Notes under the pieces: model-generated
What the model saw: the letters and a program-made list of their open reading frames with translations, nothing else
What the model was told of the DNA's origin: nothing
Database searches by the model: none
Translations under genes and position numbers: made by a program
Source: Trissonchulus latispiculum
Lineage: Eukaryota > Nematoda > Enoplea > Enoplida > Ironidae
Direction of reading: 5' to 3'
Assembly: GCA_030248195.1 (NCBI GenBank)
Contig: JASAND010023284.1
Location: 1 to 64,000, forward strand
Length of the DNA stretch: 64,000 bases
Shown: positions 11,831-23,350 of the stretch, in pieces
How the letters are laid out: the number at the start of each line of letters is the position of its first letter
Position numbering within the stretch: the first letter of the stretch is position 1

Positions 11831-13004
11831 TATATGTCGTAGTACAGTATAGCATTCAGTACAGTGCGGCATTGTACTAGTACAGTATGGCATGCTCTAC
11901 TGTACTAGTACAGTGTAGCATTTTACTTCTTCCACAGTGTAACACAGACTTTTCCTGGACTGGCGAGCGTCAGTGATAGAACCTTCCCTACTGATGTTAC
12001 AAAATCTATGGGGTCTCCTTCGTAAATGTCCAGGGGCCAGTTTCATAAAATTTAGTGGAAATTTCAATTTCTATTTTTAGCTTCTGCTCCAAATTTAAAG
12101 AAGTTTCAGTTTCAGCTGAAAATTGATAGTAGTTTCAGTTTTGGTAAATTGATTCAATTTCAGTTTTGTTCACTTCTTACCTTAAATTTTGTTTCACAGA
12201 CAGCTCCGAAATTGCGGTTTCAGATTCAGTTTTGTTTCAGCTATTTTAGTAGAGATCTTTACTTTATTAATCCGAATTCTTAACTAAATACATGGAAGCA
12301 TGTTCTGATTTTTTCTTGACAAACAGTTTATATGTATATAATTAAATGTGCTTAGTGTTTATATATAAATATGAGTAAGTTTTCCTTTCGTTATCCGTCA
12401 AGCTGTCTACAAGTGTCCTCTTACAAAATTCAGAATTCGAAATTAATATTTTTTGCAAGTGAGTTTGATTTAATTACACAATATAGAATTAGTTACAGAT
12501 AGTATAGATTTAGCGAGGATTTAGTGAGCAATGGATGCTAAAATTTGACATTGCAAAAGCCCTAGTTTTAGTGGATATTTATTAATATACTTTTATACTA
12601 ACGTTAATACTTAAATTAATACTTAAATCAAATTAATATTTAACATGGACGAGAATAAATGCATTAAAATTTTAGAAGACTTTAAAAATTTTAAAATGCT
12701 AGTTTGAAAGTCATATCAGAAGATGGCACAAAGCCGCAGTAGTAATGACTTTAATTTTTGGTATGCAATAAGGTTGAAATTATCTTCCTCACCAACCAAG
12801 CAAGAGTTGTATCAATTATTTTTAGGGTAAACTAACAATGCCAACCTGGTAACCCCATTAATTTTGCAGCATTAGACTGATGAGTTTTATATAAGAGCTC
12901 CTTTAAGCCGTGATGCTATACTGTACTAGTACAGTAGAGCATGCCATACTGTACTAGTACAATGCCGCACTGTACTGAATGCTATACTGTACTACGACAT
13001 ATAT
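11831..13004. mobile_element. Inverted-repeat element with ~90-bp arms
   Basis: Arms at 11831-11921 and 12913-13004 are near-perfect inverted copies. They are built from repeats of the palindrome GTACTAGTAC and of ATGCNNTACTGTAC. The interior is AT-rich, with a stretch of TTTCAGTTTCAG-type repeats at 12050-12240. No coding region is seen. Confidence 0.65.
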
Positions 13005-13181
13005 ACGTTCGGTATAACAACGGTGTAAACACAAGAACACACCGTAAATAAGGTTAACAAACGGAGCGTTGCATGTTAAATCCAAATACAATCACAGGTG
13101 TTCACTTGAAACTTTAAAAAGAAAAAACCGATTTGTCGTAAGCTATAAAACAAAATAAATATACCTACGTAAAATATATAT

Positions 13182-13221
13182 CTGGGGTTTTTCTAGGCAA
13201 AAATAAGTGGGAGGACGCCCC
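13182..13221. mobile_element. G-run TIR element, left fragment (host of hAT-like insertion)
   Basis: CTGGGGTTTTTCTAGGCAAA matches the left end of the 4871-5852 element. It is cut at 13221 by the hAT-like insertion and resumes at 14593 with CTCCCACTAATGGG. Its right end is not found. Confidence 0.55.
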
Positions 13222-14584
13222 CAGCGATGGAACCGGGTCACCGGGTCAGTTCGGGTCACTTTTTGGACCGGGTCACCGGGTCAAGAGCTTCGACACGGTC
13301 TTCACCCGGTATTCTGAATTTACCTCAAATTTTAGTAATTTTTGGCTTACCATACGAAAATTTTGGGTTAAATTTTTGTTCGATGTACAATATTGAGCTT
13401 TTTTCTACATCTTAGGGTCTATTTCTTTAAAGATTAAAATGGACGGATTAAACGGATTAAAAATCAGCCGGATTAAAATTTTAAGTGCTATTTCTTTAAT
13501 GCTGGATTAAACGGATTAAACGGATTAAAATTAACTCGTTTAATCCGACCATTTTTAATCCGCGGATTAAACGGGTTGATTTTAATCCGCCATCGTTTAA
13601 TCCGACCATTTTTAATCCGCGGATTAAACGGGTTGATTTTAATCCGCCATTAAAGAAACAGCGATTAAAAATTTTAATCCTCCACTTTTAATCCGTTTAA
13701 TCCGCGTAGCTGCACGGGGATTAAAACCTAGTTGAAAATGCAGGCGACGGATTAAACGGATTCAAATTAATCTTTAAAGAAACAGCGATTAAGCAGGTCG
13801 GATTAAAATTAACTCGTTGATTATTTAATCCGAAGTGTGAATAAAGAAACAGGATTAGATTAAAATTTTAATCCTAGGTGCATTAAAGAAATAGAATTAA
13901 ATTTAATCCGTTTAACTCGTTTAACTCACTGGATTAAATTTTAATCCGTTTAATCCGAGGTGCTATTTCTTTAATGCGGATTAATTTTAATCTAATCCAT
14001 TTAATCTTTAAAGAAATAGGGCCTTAGTCTTGAGCACTTTCGCAGCTTGTGGTTATTTGAATCTGTCAGTCTCTGGCAAATTATTGTTTAGCTTTTTAGT
14101 TTTAGCTTTATAAGTTCCATGTTTATTGCATAACTCTATTTAGTACAATACAGTTTGCAGTTTATTTTCGCTCCCAAGGTAAACGTTGAAGGTAAATGAA
14201 CAATTTAATTTAATTTAACCCACTACGTAATGAAAACCAAATTTTTAAAGTACTCCGTGTTTTTAGACAAGTACTCATATTAGACCATGCAAAATTTCGC
14301 AGACGGATAAATTATTGGTTTTGCAACTAATGTCAGCACAAATTTAGAAAATGCTACAGCTGTACTGTTAAACGCATTTCAAGAAAACCTAGAACAAACA
14401 TATTTATGTCATAGTTATTCTTTTCAAAGTGGTTATGGAACATGGACGCCAAAAATTTAGCGTACTTAGGCAAAACCGAAAATTTTTTGCAACTTTTAGA
14501 AAAACTTTTCTGGAAAACAGGGTCAGGGCTCAACCGGGTAACCGGGTCACCGGGTCAAGCCTAAGTGACCCGGTTCCATCACTG
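13222..14584. mobile_element. hAT-like non-autonomous element
   Basis: The ends are CAGCGATGGAACCGGGTCA and the inverted TGACCCGGTTCCATCACTG. The 8-bp flanks are GACGCCCC (13214-13221) and GACACCCC (14585-14592), which match at 7 of 8 positions. CAG tips and an 8-bp duplication are typical of hAT transposons. There is no transposase. CCGGGTCA repeats lie just inside both ends. A second element is nested at 13415-14023. Confidence 0.75.
13415..14023. mobile_element. Harbinger-like MITE with subterminal GGATTAAAC repeats
   Basis: The ends GGGTCTATTTCTTTAAAG and CTTTAAAGAAATAGGGCC are inverted, and TTA flanks both sides, which fits the 3-bp target duplication of PIF/Harbinger elements. The body is packed with ACGGATTAAACGG in both orientations. 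There is no coding sequence. Confidence 0.7.
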
Positions 14585-14592
14585 GACACCCC

Positions 14593-15180
14593 CTCCCACT
14601 AATGGGTGGAGGTCCAAAAGTGGGTGGGGAATAAAATGGGCTAAAAATGCTGTTTTCTACATATACTGCTATAGCTAGACTTAAAAGTAGGAGTGTGAAG
14701 TGAAATGTCAGTATCACATCTTAACATTGAAATTCACAAAAATTAACATTAGAACGAAGAGAAATAGCTGTAGTCTACTACATACGTCTATACTGAGAAA
14801 TGAGCAGAAACAGCATATGGACACGTTAGTATATATATATATATATATATATACGTAAACACAGAACGGTTTTTTGGAAAAACAATGAACTCATCAAATT
14901 TAGGTTCACCTTAGTAAAATCAAAGAATTTACACGTTTCATCCAAGTTCCAATACCACGCTACACTCAAAGTTTGGTATGTACATAAAATCCATGCTAAA
15001 AATCACAAAAGTTTTTCTAAAAAAGCAGTCAATAAAATTTATAATGATATAACTAATCAAATTCACCATAGAGTACGTACCGTACGTATATACAATATAC
15101 GGAAGTCTACAGATATATATGCATAATATATATCGTACATTAGTATAGTTTTTAGCACAGTTGACTAGTCGAGTCAAATT

Positions 15181-15244
<64 letters not shown>

Positions 15245-15276
15245 AGGTTGCAAACCTTAATTCCTATCAAATAGGT

Positions 15277-15342
<66 letters not shown>

Positions 15343-15370
15343 TATATACTATCTTCTTTCACTTTTGACT
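14593..15370. repeat. G-run element remainder and (TA)n microsatellites
   Basis: The first ~100 bases continue the broken G-run element (GTGGGTGGGG, GGGCTAAAAATGCTG). Pure (TA)n tracts follow at about 14830-14853, 15182-15231 and 15280-15331. The tyrosine/isoleucine-rich frame across them is only a translated microsatellite. Confidence 0.7.
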
Positions 15371-16942
15371 AGTTCAGTTCTGCGGCGCTACAAATGGAGT
15401 GCAAAAATTGGATTGGCGCCGTCTTTTGCAGGAATGAAGTGGAAAAAAGAGTCATGCAACAAAAACAGTATATAACAGATGAACAAGAAAGAACTGACAA
15501 GAAGGGGAAAAGAAAAAAGAGTGTAAAAGAAAAGAAAACAGGGCTGGTTATCGGAGTCAAGAAAACCAACGACTAAATTTTTAAAGGATGAAAAACATTT
15601 GTACAAAATATAGACATCATCTGCTTTCCGCTACGTAGAAAATGTTCACTACAGTGGTGATTTTAATTGCCCATTATACAATTGATGCAGAAAATGTTCT
15701 AGTTACATAGCATAAAAATATCTTAGTATATATACATCTCTTGAATACGTTCGTATACGGGGAAATACAGCGAAGAGAGACATTAAAGCGACCGACAATC
15801 ATGCGTAAAAATACTTTTTTGCTTTGCATCAAATTCATGCAACAAAACCAAAAATTTAAATTTCTAAAATATGCGCACTATTTGTATCATACAATCACAT
15901 ACGCATATGTAATGTACTGTAGCTGATTCAGTGGAGATTCCACTACATCTGGCCAATGTAACTAACATCCGTTGCTCCAAAAATTTAAACCCCCAATCTG
16001 TTAAGTGACCTGTGGACTTGTGAAATCGCATTAAGTATATATATATAATCTATCTGGTTTCAGAATTTTAGAAAAAACCGTTTACGTAAATTATGAGACA
16101 TTTTAATTTCATGGTCCATTTCAGAGAAAAGAAGAAGAAGAATTCGCTACTGCTGAACCGAAGGGAGGAAAAAGCAGGAGAAAACTGTGGGGAAAAAACA
16201 GCTCAAACTTTAATGCTTAGCTTGCAAACTTGCAATTTCTGCATTTTGTAGTGCAGAAAATTGCTTGTCATCAGAGTCAGTCAGTTAGGGGCTTAGGGGA
16301 GCTCCCGGGATGAACAATTGTGAATACATAGCATATACGTATAAGTAGGTACAATGATATTGAAAGTTATATACATAGTCTGCGTGCATTGCATACGTAT
16401 GTAATTCCAATTTGCAAAAATTATTCGCTTCACTGCAGGCGAAATTACAATGGAAAAGCTTGCTGAGAGGATGAGAAGTATAAATCAGAGCTCTGTAGCT
16501 GCAAATGTACGTAATGTACAAAAGCAAAGCACTACACATTATAAGTACGTATTAGAAAATTCGCAAACTGAAATTCCAAACCTCCAAAAAACTGGTCAGT
16601 CCTACCTAACTATTTTTACAGGTGACTGGCGAAAGGCTCAAATAACCAAAAGTTTGAAGGGGAAATATATGAGCATTACGCCAACAATTTAGCATTAGCT
16701 TAAACTCCTCTAATATACGCACGTACGTATATATATATACGTATACATGTGGGAATGAGTTGGAAAACATATCGTATGTAAGAAACTGTCAAGAACGTGG
16801 AGAACCTCTAAGCAGAATGTCTAAGAAAATCAGAAAATATCATACTAAAAGCAGTTTCGTTTTCAAAAACTACGTGTATATATCCAAACTTATGAGTCGT
16901 ACAGTGCCAATAGTGCGATTAGAAGTAACCAACCTATACTAC
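15371..16942. other. Intergenic, no gene recognised
   Basis: AT-rich sequence. A purine-rich stretch at 15430-15545 gives a lysine-rich 60-codon frame without family signature, which I do not call a gene. Short (TA) tracts occur near 16035 and 16727. Confidence 0.4.
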
Positions 16943-17284
16943 CAGAGGTGGCAGCCGGGTCCAGGTACCCGCGAGTATACCCGGACCCGGACCCGTACGG
17001 GCCGGGCCGGGTCTGGGCATAAATTTTGCTAGAGTCCGGGTTTATAATTGAGAGAAATGTCTTAAAAATATTGAGTCAAAAATCAAAGTTTAGCATGGCT
17101 TCAGCTAGTTTTGCTATAGTAGGAGGGAAAATTCTAAATTCTCTGGTATATATCAAGAGCCATGAACATTGCTCAAGTTTCGCTTTACGCAAATGTCAGC
17201 AGGATTCCAGGTCTGGACGGGTCCGGGAATGACGATCCGAGTGGGTCCGGATCGGATCCGAAAACTGGGACCCGTAGCCAACTG
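16943..17284. mobile_element. Possible hAT-like element with GGGTCCGG repeats
   Basis: The left end CAGAGGTGGCAGCCGGGTCC faces an inverted GGGACCCGTAGCCAACTG. Subterminal CCGGACCCGGACCCG and GGTCCGGATCGGATCCG repeats resemble the 13222 element. The 8-bp flanks (TATACTAC, CTTGCATA) do not match, so the boundaries or class may be wrong. Confidence 0.45.
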
Positions 17285-17757
17285 CTTGCATATCACCCAT
17301 AAAACACAGGTGGACAAGGGGGGAAAGAGGGGGGGGGGAATTTCCCCGCCCCCTCGGCGAAGTCGTCCACAAGGGGTCGCAAAATGGCTCCCACAAGGGG
17401 TAAGAAAATTGCCCAAAAAATAGGTTTTACGACCAAACTTTCCAAAAATTTTGCGGCTTCGCCGGAGTTTTTCACTCAAAATCACTATTTTTTGTGAAAA
17501 AACGTCCGAAAAGGCGGTTTGGCTAGCCGGCGGTTTTTGCTCAGAACTAGCTGTTGTTTGTTAAAAAATAGCAAAAATCGCTTACAAAAGTACCCCTAAG
17601 AAAAATCGCTCTCACAAGGGGTACCCAAATTTGCTTGTACCAGGGTCACTGAAATTTGACCTCCCATTCAGGTATGCCATAAAACCAATTTATTAAATTT
17701 GGCTCATCAATCAATTTATATACTGAATCGGGGAAAATAATGAATAAATATATATGT
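17285..17757. repeat. G-run repeat fragment
   Basis: A G-run block (17318-17340) is followed by CCGCCCCCTCGGCGAAGTCG and a CGGCTTCGCCGG hairpin near 17453. A similar order of parts is seen near 55980-56045. Confidence 0.5.
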
Positions 17758-17758
17758 A

Positions 17759-18378
17759 GTGCCTATTTCCCGAAATTGCCGATTTCTAGAAATCGGCAAG
17801 CAGTTTTGCTCATTTCTAGAAATGAGCAAACTCCATTGCCGATTTCTAGAATTCGGCAGAAGTTTAAATTGACGAATTCTAGAAATGGCAAGCAAATTTT
17901 GATCAGAATTTTATTTGTCTTCTTGAAGAAATCAGCAGTAAACTTCTGAATTTGATGTGCTCAACTGAAATTGTCGTTCGCACTACTGGAGAATAACCAT
18001 ATTCAGCTAAATAAATTCAGGATAATAATAATATATAATGATAATGATTACTCACAAACGGGTCTTTGGCATTATCCCTATAGTGTCCGAAGAAGCAAGA
18101 TTTGACGGACTGAGTTGAAGTTTGGTAGGGGTAGGTTTTCTGACCTGCTGATTTCAAAAATGCAAAAATTTTAAATTGGTTTTGGTTTTGCGTAAACAGT
18201 GAGCAGTATACGTCGGCTTTAGCTTGGCAACAAATTGAAAATATTCGCTGCCGACTTCAAGAAATCGGCAATACTGTTTTGCTCTTTTTTAGAAATGGGC
18301 AAGACGCTTGCCTATTTCTAGAAATGAGCAAAATTGCTTGCCGACTTCTAGAAATCGGCAATTTCGGGAATTAGGCAC
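17759..18378. mobile_element. TIR element carrying two kinds of palindrome
   Basis: The ends GTGCCTATTTCCCGAAATTG and CAATTTCGGGAATTAGGCAC are inverted. Inside both ends lie palindromes with one centre, TTCTAGAA, and two flank types: CCGATTTCTAGAAATCGG and CTCATTTCTAGAAATGAG. They alternate, with about four at the left and four at the right, some degenerate. The centre is AT-rich and non-coding. No clear target duplication is seen. Confidence 0.65.
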
Positions 18379-19221
18379 GACATATATATGTAAATAAAGA
18401 ATGAATAAGACAAGATATATACAAAATATTATATATGTATCTATATAACTGAGAAGCAAAGCAAGGAAACCGTGCGTATTGAACTGTTAGCGATACAAAA
18501 AACCGCCGCATTCACAATAATTGGACTTCGACTCACACTTAAAACTGTCGACGATGTTGCATAATCCTCAGTTTTAGTGGCAATTGTGGGGAACACAGAA
18601 AATCAGAAAACATATACACACAAGTCAAGACGTATATATCAATCTGAGTGTATGCAACACTCAAGTTCAGCCCTCCTCTAAGTTTATGTGTAAACTAAGT
18701 ATACGTACAGGTATGTTCTCCTATATATGCAACTAAAAAGTCATTCTATCCTTTCATACGTACGTATATACTGTAGGTTAACCATACACAATGCTAAGAG
18801 TCGGAGGAGTTGCCAAATAATTTACAATTTACTCTAAAGTAAATAAAATATATACAAAACATTATCACAAAAAAGAAAACAAGACTATATACGTACATGA
18901 GAATAATGAACAAACAAGCTTACAGACTTAAACTATGCAACTACAAAAGATAGATGGTATAAAACAAATGCAATGTTATTCTCTCTCTCTAAACTAAATT
19001 ATAACAGCGCAACTATGACAGTTACAAATCATATAAATCAGCCAATTTAGCGTATCTTGACCTCAAATTTACACACAATCATAGCACTATTACATGCCTG
19101 TATTACAACAGTTAATGATAGAAAACTGATATACATGCACAGCGCACGCATAGTCAAAAGTTATGTAACTCGTCATTCTTCATGTCACACTCAAGTTGTG
19201 TATATCGTAACTATGAAGGAA
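18379..19221. other. Intergenic, no gene recognised
   Basis: AT-rich sequence with short TATATA tracts. No gene or repeat is recognised. Confidence 0.4.
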
Positions 19222-19226
19222 TGCAT

Positions 19227-19636
19227 CTGGGCTTATTCTAGGGATTTTTTCTTGGGGGGGGGCTTCTTGGGGGGGGCCCCCCCAAAGGTCCGAGGGGCAA
19301 GGAATTTTGGGGGGGGGGGCGAAAATTTTTCGAAAAATATGCTAAAAATAGCGCTATTTTTCTGGCATATACTATAAAAGTTGATTTTCATAGCAAAAAT
19401 AAGCAGATTTAGTGTTGAAAAGGGCAAAAATTGAGTAAAAATCTCCGGCGAAGCCGGAAAATTTTTGAAAATTTGGCCTTCTGAGCGATTTTTTTAGGGC
19501 AAAAGTTGGTACCAAAAGGGGCACCCACTTTTTTTGGGGGGGGGGGGGGCGATTTTTGGGGGGGGCACGATTTTTGGGGGGGGAAGGGTGTTTATGGGGG
19601 GGGCCCCCCCCCCCCCCCCCACTAGAATAAGCCCAG
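19227..19636. mobile_element. G-run MITE, CTGGGCTTATTCTAG family, copy 1
   Basis: CTGGGCTTATTCTAG begins the element and its complement ends it. TGCAT flanks both sides (19222-19226 and 19637-19641), a 5-bp duplication. The interior has long G runs, a TCCGGCGAAGCCGGA hairpin near 19444, and GGTACCAAAAGGGGCACCC. Copies of the family lie at 54092-54426 and 63771 to the window end. Confidence 0.8.
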
Positions 19637-19645
19637 TGCATAATA

Positions 19646-20912
19646 TATAGCAAGCTTAACAAAAAAAAATCAAAATTCGGTTTTTTGGCTGGAACTTTCG
19701 CAAAACTAAACCAAATCGATTACTTTGAGGACCCATGGATAGGTCTTGGGCTAAGCTTTAAAACCACCCCAGTTTCATTGCTCTACCACCTACCAGTAAG
19801 TTGCAGTAGACGAAAATGTGTGATTTTTTTTTGTTAAAGGTTTAACAAAAAAAAATCACCCGTTAACAAAAAAAAATCAGTGGCGGATCGGATCCCAGAG
19901 AGCAGCTAGCAACTTTTTCTCATCAGTTTTGGATAGAGCACACTAAATAACGTATTTAGAACCCAAAACCGCTAACCTAGTGCTCCAACTAGGGCAACTG
20001 ACCCCGCCGAAGTCTTAGTGGTCACTGATGGCCCCCGACAGCGTCCAGCATGAAGTCTGGTGGCTCTAAAGTGCCGTTTTAAAGGCTAAAACGTTGTTTT
20101 TTCGTGTTTGTGAGTGATTATAACCTATTTCCAGGCATTTTGGCAGAGAAATTCAGAACTTCATATTTTGGTGGGGTATGACCCACGGTCACGTGACCCC
20201 TGCCGGACCCGTCCGGACCCTCCAGGTACCAACTGGACAGTACGAAGTGGCTATAAACATGTCCTAGGGGGTTTTCCAGGGCGCTGAATTCAAATCTGGC
20301 ATTAGTTTTTCGGTAACTATGGCCTAATACTGACTTCTGGGATCACGTTTACCGTCGGACGGTTCAGGCCCGGCTGGTTACCAGGTTGGACTACCAGAAG
20401 TGCCAGGCAACCTCAAAAACATCGTATATAAGGGTTTTCGAGGTCGCTGAGCTCGAATTTGACGTTAGTTTTGCTCTAGCTGCTGCTCTGACATCAGTAA
20501 CAAAACATAAAAATGATTTTTTATTTGTTAAAATTTTAACAAAAAAATATCATCCACCCCAGGACGACACAGAGGTTCAACTGGGAACTTCTATATATGT
20601 ATCGATAGCCCACAGTCAGGACATGTCACATGTACAATATGGGTTGCCTAGGGTTTTCCCTTAGTAAATAGCAGCCGAAATTCGAACTTCGGTCATGAAC
20701 GTTTTTGAGGTCACTTTTGGGTACCCTCACTTAAAGGTCTGCCCTGAACGCATGGAGAGGGCCTAGGGGCTCAAACTCACAGGCTGTAATGTCGAGATGT
20801 GTGGCTATCACCATGCAAAAATTTGGGTCTCTGCGACTTTCCTGTGAGTCAGGGTGGGGTGATTTTTTTTTGTTAAAATTTCGGGTGATTTTTTTTTGTT
20901 AAGCTTGCTATA
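19646..20912. mobile_element. TATA-flanked element B (2-2-3-1 layout, reversed)
   Basis: TATAGCAAGCTTAACAAAA begins the element and the complement ending GCTTGCTATA closes it. The motif is GTTAAC followed by about nine A and TCA. Read from the right end, clusters of 2, 2, 3 and 1 lie at 20860-20904, 20516-20556, 19825-19881 and 19653-19672. The central sequence is unlike element A. Confidence 0.8.
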
Positions 20913-21735
20913 TATAATATATCATACACATTACACACAGACACAGCACACATACCTGCTCTTTTCCGTAATCCCCTACATCAAAAAGGAAGTGATTGGG
21001 TTGGGGGTCGCCAAGAAGTGTCGAAAAGTTAAGTTTTTGAGGTCAAATTTTCCAAAAGTTTCTGAATTTTTAGCTAATTTATGGACTTAGTTAATTAATT
21101 AAGTTAATTTTAAGCTTAAAAATAGCGATTTTTTGTGTTTTTACCTAAAAAATGCTAATGTTTCGCTACAAATTTTGGTGTTTTATACCTTCGACTCGCC
21201 ACCCCCCCCCCAATTTCAAAACCCTAAAAAATGCCAGCTCAGGGCAGGCCCGCGCATCCTTATGACTGTTCTTCTGCAAACCGGTCCCGGGAGATGAACT
21301 TGTAATGCGTGGCCCGGTGCTCTGGCTTACTAATATCCGAGGCCTCGACTCCAATTACGACGCTCTTCGCTGTCGACTGACCGCTACCGCTACCACCGAG
21401 TCGCCCGCTATCAATGCACACCATGGCTGTCTTCATCTTAAAGTATCTTAAAGTAAGTAACTAGTGGAAAAAATGCCCTAAACGGGCATGCATGGGCTAG
21501 AATAGGGAAAGCGGAAAATGCTTATAGACTTGACAGTCGGCACAGAAAATGATAGATACTAGATTCAACTAGATTCAACAGAAGGCCAGGCCAAGAATAC
21601 AGCGAATACGTACGTAATTTCCGCTCGACGAAGCTCGTGCTAAAGATTGTACGTATATACGCGGCAGTAAACCGCACTTTATGGAACTGGGATCTTTGTA
21701 AGCTTTATGAGCCCAACAAAACCGTAAATGTCATT
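20913..21735. repeat. Dispersed repeat and unassigned sequence
   Basis: Positions 20985-21240 are a diverged match to 22905-23130. Both run from GTCGCC or GATCACC through TTAAGTTTTTGAGGTCAA to CCCCCC and AACCCTAAAAAATGCCAG. The rest (21241-21735) shows no recognised feature. Confidence 0.5.
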
Positions 21736-21743
21736 ACTAGCAA

Positions 21744-22142
21744 CAGGGTTAGGAGTCTCGGTCTCGGTCTCGCCCAAAAGCCGAGACTTGGCCAGTCTCG
21801 GTCTCGGTCTCGGTCTCGCTCACCCAAAAGTCTCGGTCTCGGACCGAGACCGGAAATTTTTTGAAAACATCTAATTTTGGCGAAAATTTTAAATCAGTGT
21901 TATGAAAATTAACTAACCAGGTGCGGAAACCATATGTTTATGTGTTAAAGCCCCTAATACTAGATCTAAGCCTCAAAAAATGGTTGAAACTAATTTTAAG
22001 CTAAAAATTGCTAGTCTCGGTCTCGGTCTCGGTCTCGCCCAAAAGCCGAGACTTGCCCAGTCTCGGTCTCGGTCTCGGTACCTTGGTCTCGGTCTCGTTC
22101 TCGGTCTCGGTCTCGGTGAAATCTCGGTCTCGCCCAACCCTG
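21744..22142. mobile_element. hAT-like MITE made of GGTCTC repeats
   Basis: The element starts CAGGGTTAGGAG and ends CGCCCAACCCTG. A perfect 8-bp duplication, ACTAGCAA, stands at 21736-21743 and 22143-22150. Arrays of (TCTCGG)n fill both subterminal parts, so translation gives false Arg/Ser or Thr/Glu repeats. The 399-bp length and lack of coding fit a non-autonomous hAT derivative. Confidence 0.85.
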
Positions 22143-22150
22143 ACTAGCAA

Positions 22151-23248
22151 ATAAAAGGGCGGAATTCGTTTTATGTCATCAGCACGCAACCGATGAGAGA
22201 CATAGGTACTCTCGAGCCTTTTACACCCATATTATAGGGGAGCGCTATCGCACCCCCTTATAATAATGTGTGCAATGTGCACAAATCCACATTACATATA
22301 TATATATATATATATACGTACCCTGTCAACTGAAGCCGTATACAAGTTAGTTTTCGAGCTTGTCTTTCGTCTAGTTAACACTTTCTTGGGAAGGTTTCCG
22401 AATCCTGGTCGATAACGTTTAAGATCGCTTCTGTCGTCTTCCGGGCCAACGTCCATCTCCTTAGCATACTTACAAAACACTAACTAGAAGTATATATATA
22501 AAACGTATATACAAATAAACTTTTTTCGGCTTAAAAGAATATGCAAAAGTACTTCAATAGAGCACGAAAAATGCAATATGGGTGAGGTTTTAAGCGGTCA
22601 GAGGACTAGGCTATAAAACGTTGAAATGTGGGAGGCTACAGGGTGTTTTTACAGGGCCTTCGTCAAAATTGATCTTCCCACCAAAAATGCCTCCCCCCCC
22701 GACATCGCCCCATCCCGGCCCGCGATTTTTGCCCCCTCTTTTGAGGGCCCTAATTTTTCCAGAAAACTTTCCATTGTAAGGATCCGCAGCAACGATGGAG
22801 TTCAGATGGGCGGCTGAACGCGGCATTTTTAGCGGTGGTGTGGGGACTTACCACTTTTTGGAAGCCCCACTTTTAGGCATGCCCCACTTTTAGGCATGCC
22901 CCATCTATTTTTTGGCGATCACCCGAAAGTTGCGGACAAATTAAGTTTTCGAGGTCAAGTTTTCGAAACCTTTAGCTAATTTAATCACTTACGTCCATTT
23001 TAAACTTGAAAATAGTGACTCTGCGTTTTTACTTTAAAAATTCAAATTTTTCGCTAAAAAATTTACGTATATGTATATTTATACATTGGGCTTGACCCAC
23101 CCCCCCTTTCAAACCCTAAAAAATGCCAGTGAACTGGGATGAAAAAGAGGAGAGGAGCCATAAGTCGTAGGTGTATATATATACGTTCCTGTGGTGTGTT
23201 ATAGGTGCGGCGGGGGCCCTGTCCTCTCTCCTTCCAACAGGGTTTATA
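22151..23248. repeat. Mixed repeat fragments
   Basis: This stretch holds an imperfect GC hairpin (22228-22270), a degenerate arm of an FB1-like foldback (about 22530-22630), a C-run block (22690-22740), and a diverged copy of the 20985-21240 repeat (22905-23130). No gene is seen. Confidence 0.5.
22228..22270. other. Imperfect GC hairpin
   Basis: CATATTATAGGGGAGCGC faces an inverted CACCCCCTTATAATAATGTG. It is preceded by TTTTACACC, as at 3245 and, inverted, at 31731. Confidence 0.5.
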
Positions 23249-23350
23249 TATAGGCAAGCGGGAAAAACCCACTTTTTTCCTTCGACTGGTTTGAGCTAGC
23301 ACGACTTTGATTATATTTAATTAGGGTTTGTCCTAAGCTTTCGAATGAGG
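23249..23350. mobile_element. Older element C' (first part)
   Basis: TATAGGCAAGCGGGAAAAACCCAC matches the left end of element C and stays alignable for about 105 bases, up to GAGGTATAG. It breaks where elements C and D are inserted and resumes at 27237. Confidence 0.7.

Noticed and set aside
14938..15270. 110-codon minus-strand frame rich in Ile and Tyr
   Set aside because: It crosses a (TA)n microsatellite, and the Ile-Tyr run is its translation.
15394..15576. Lysine-rich 60-codon frame
   Set aside because: It comes from a purine-rich stretch without any family signature or splice context.
21637..22189. Arg/Ser-rich and Glu/Thr-rich frames
   Set aside because: They are translations of the (TCTCGG)n arrays in the hAT-like MITE.
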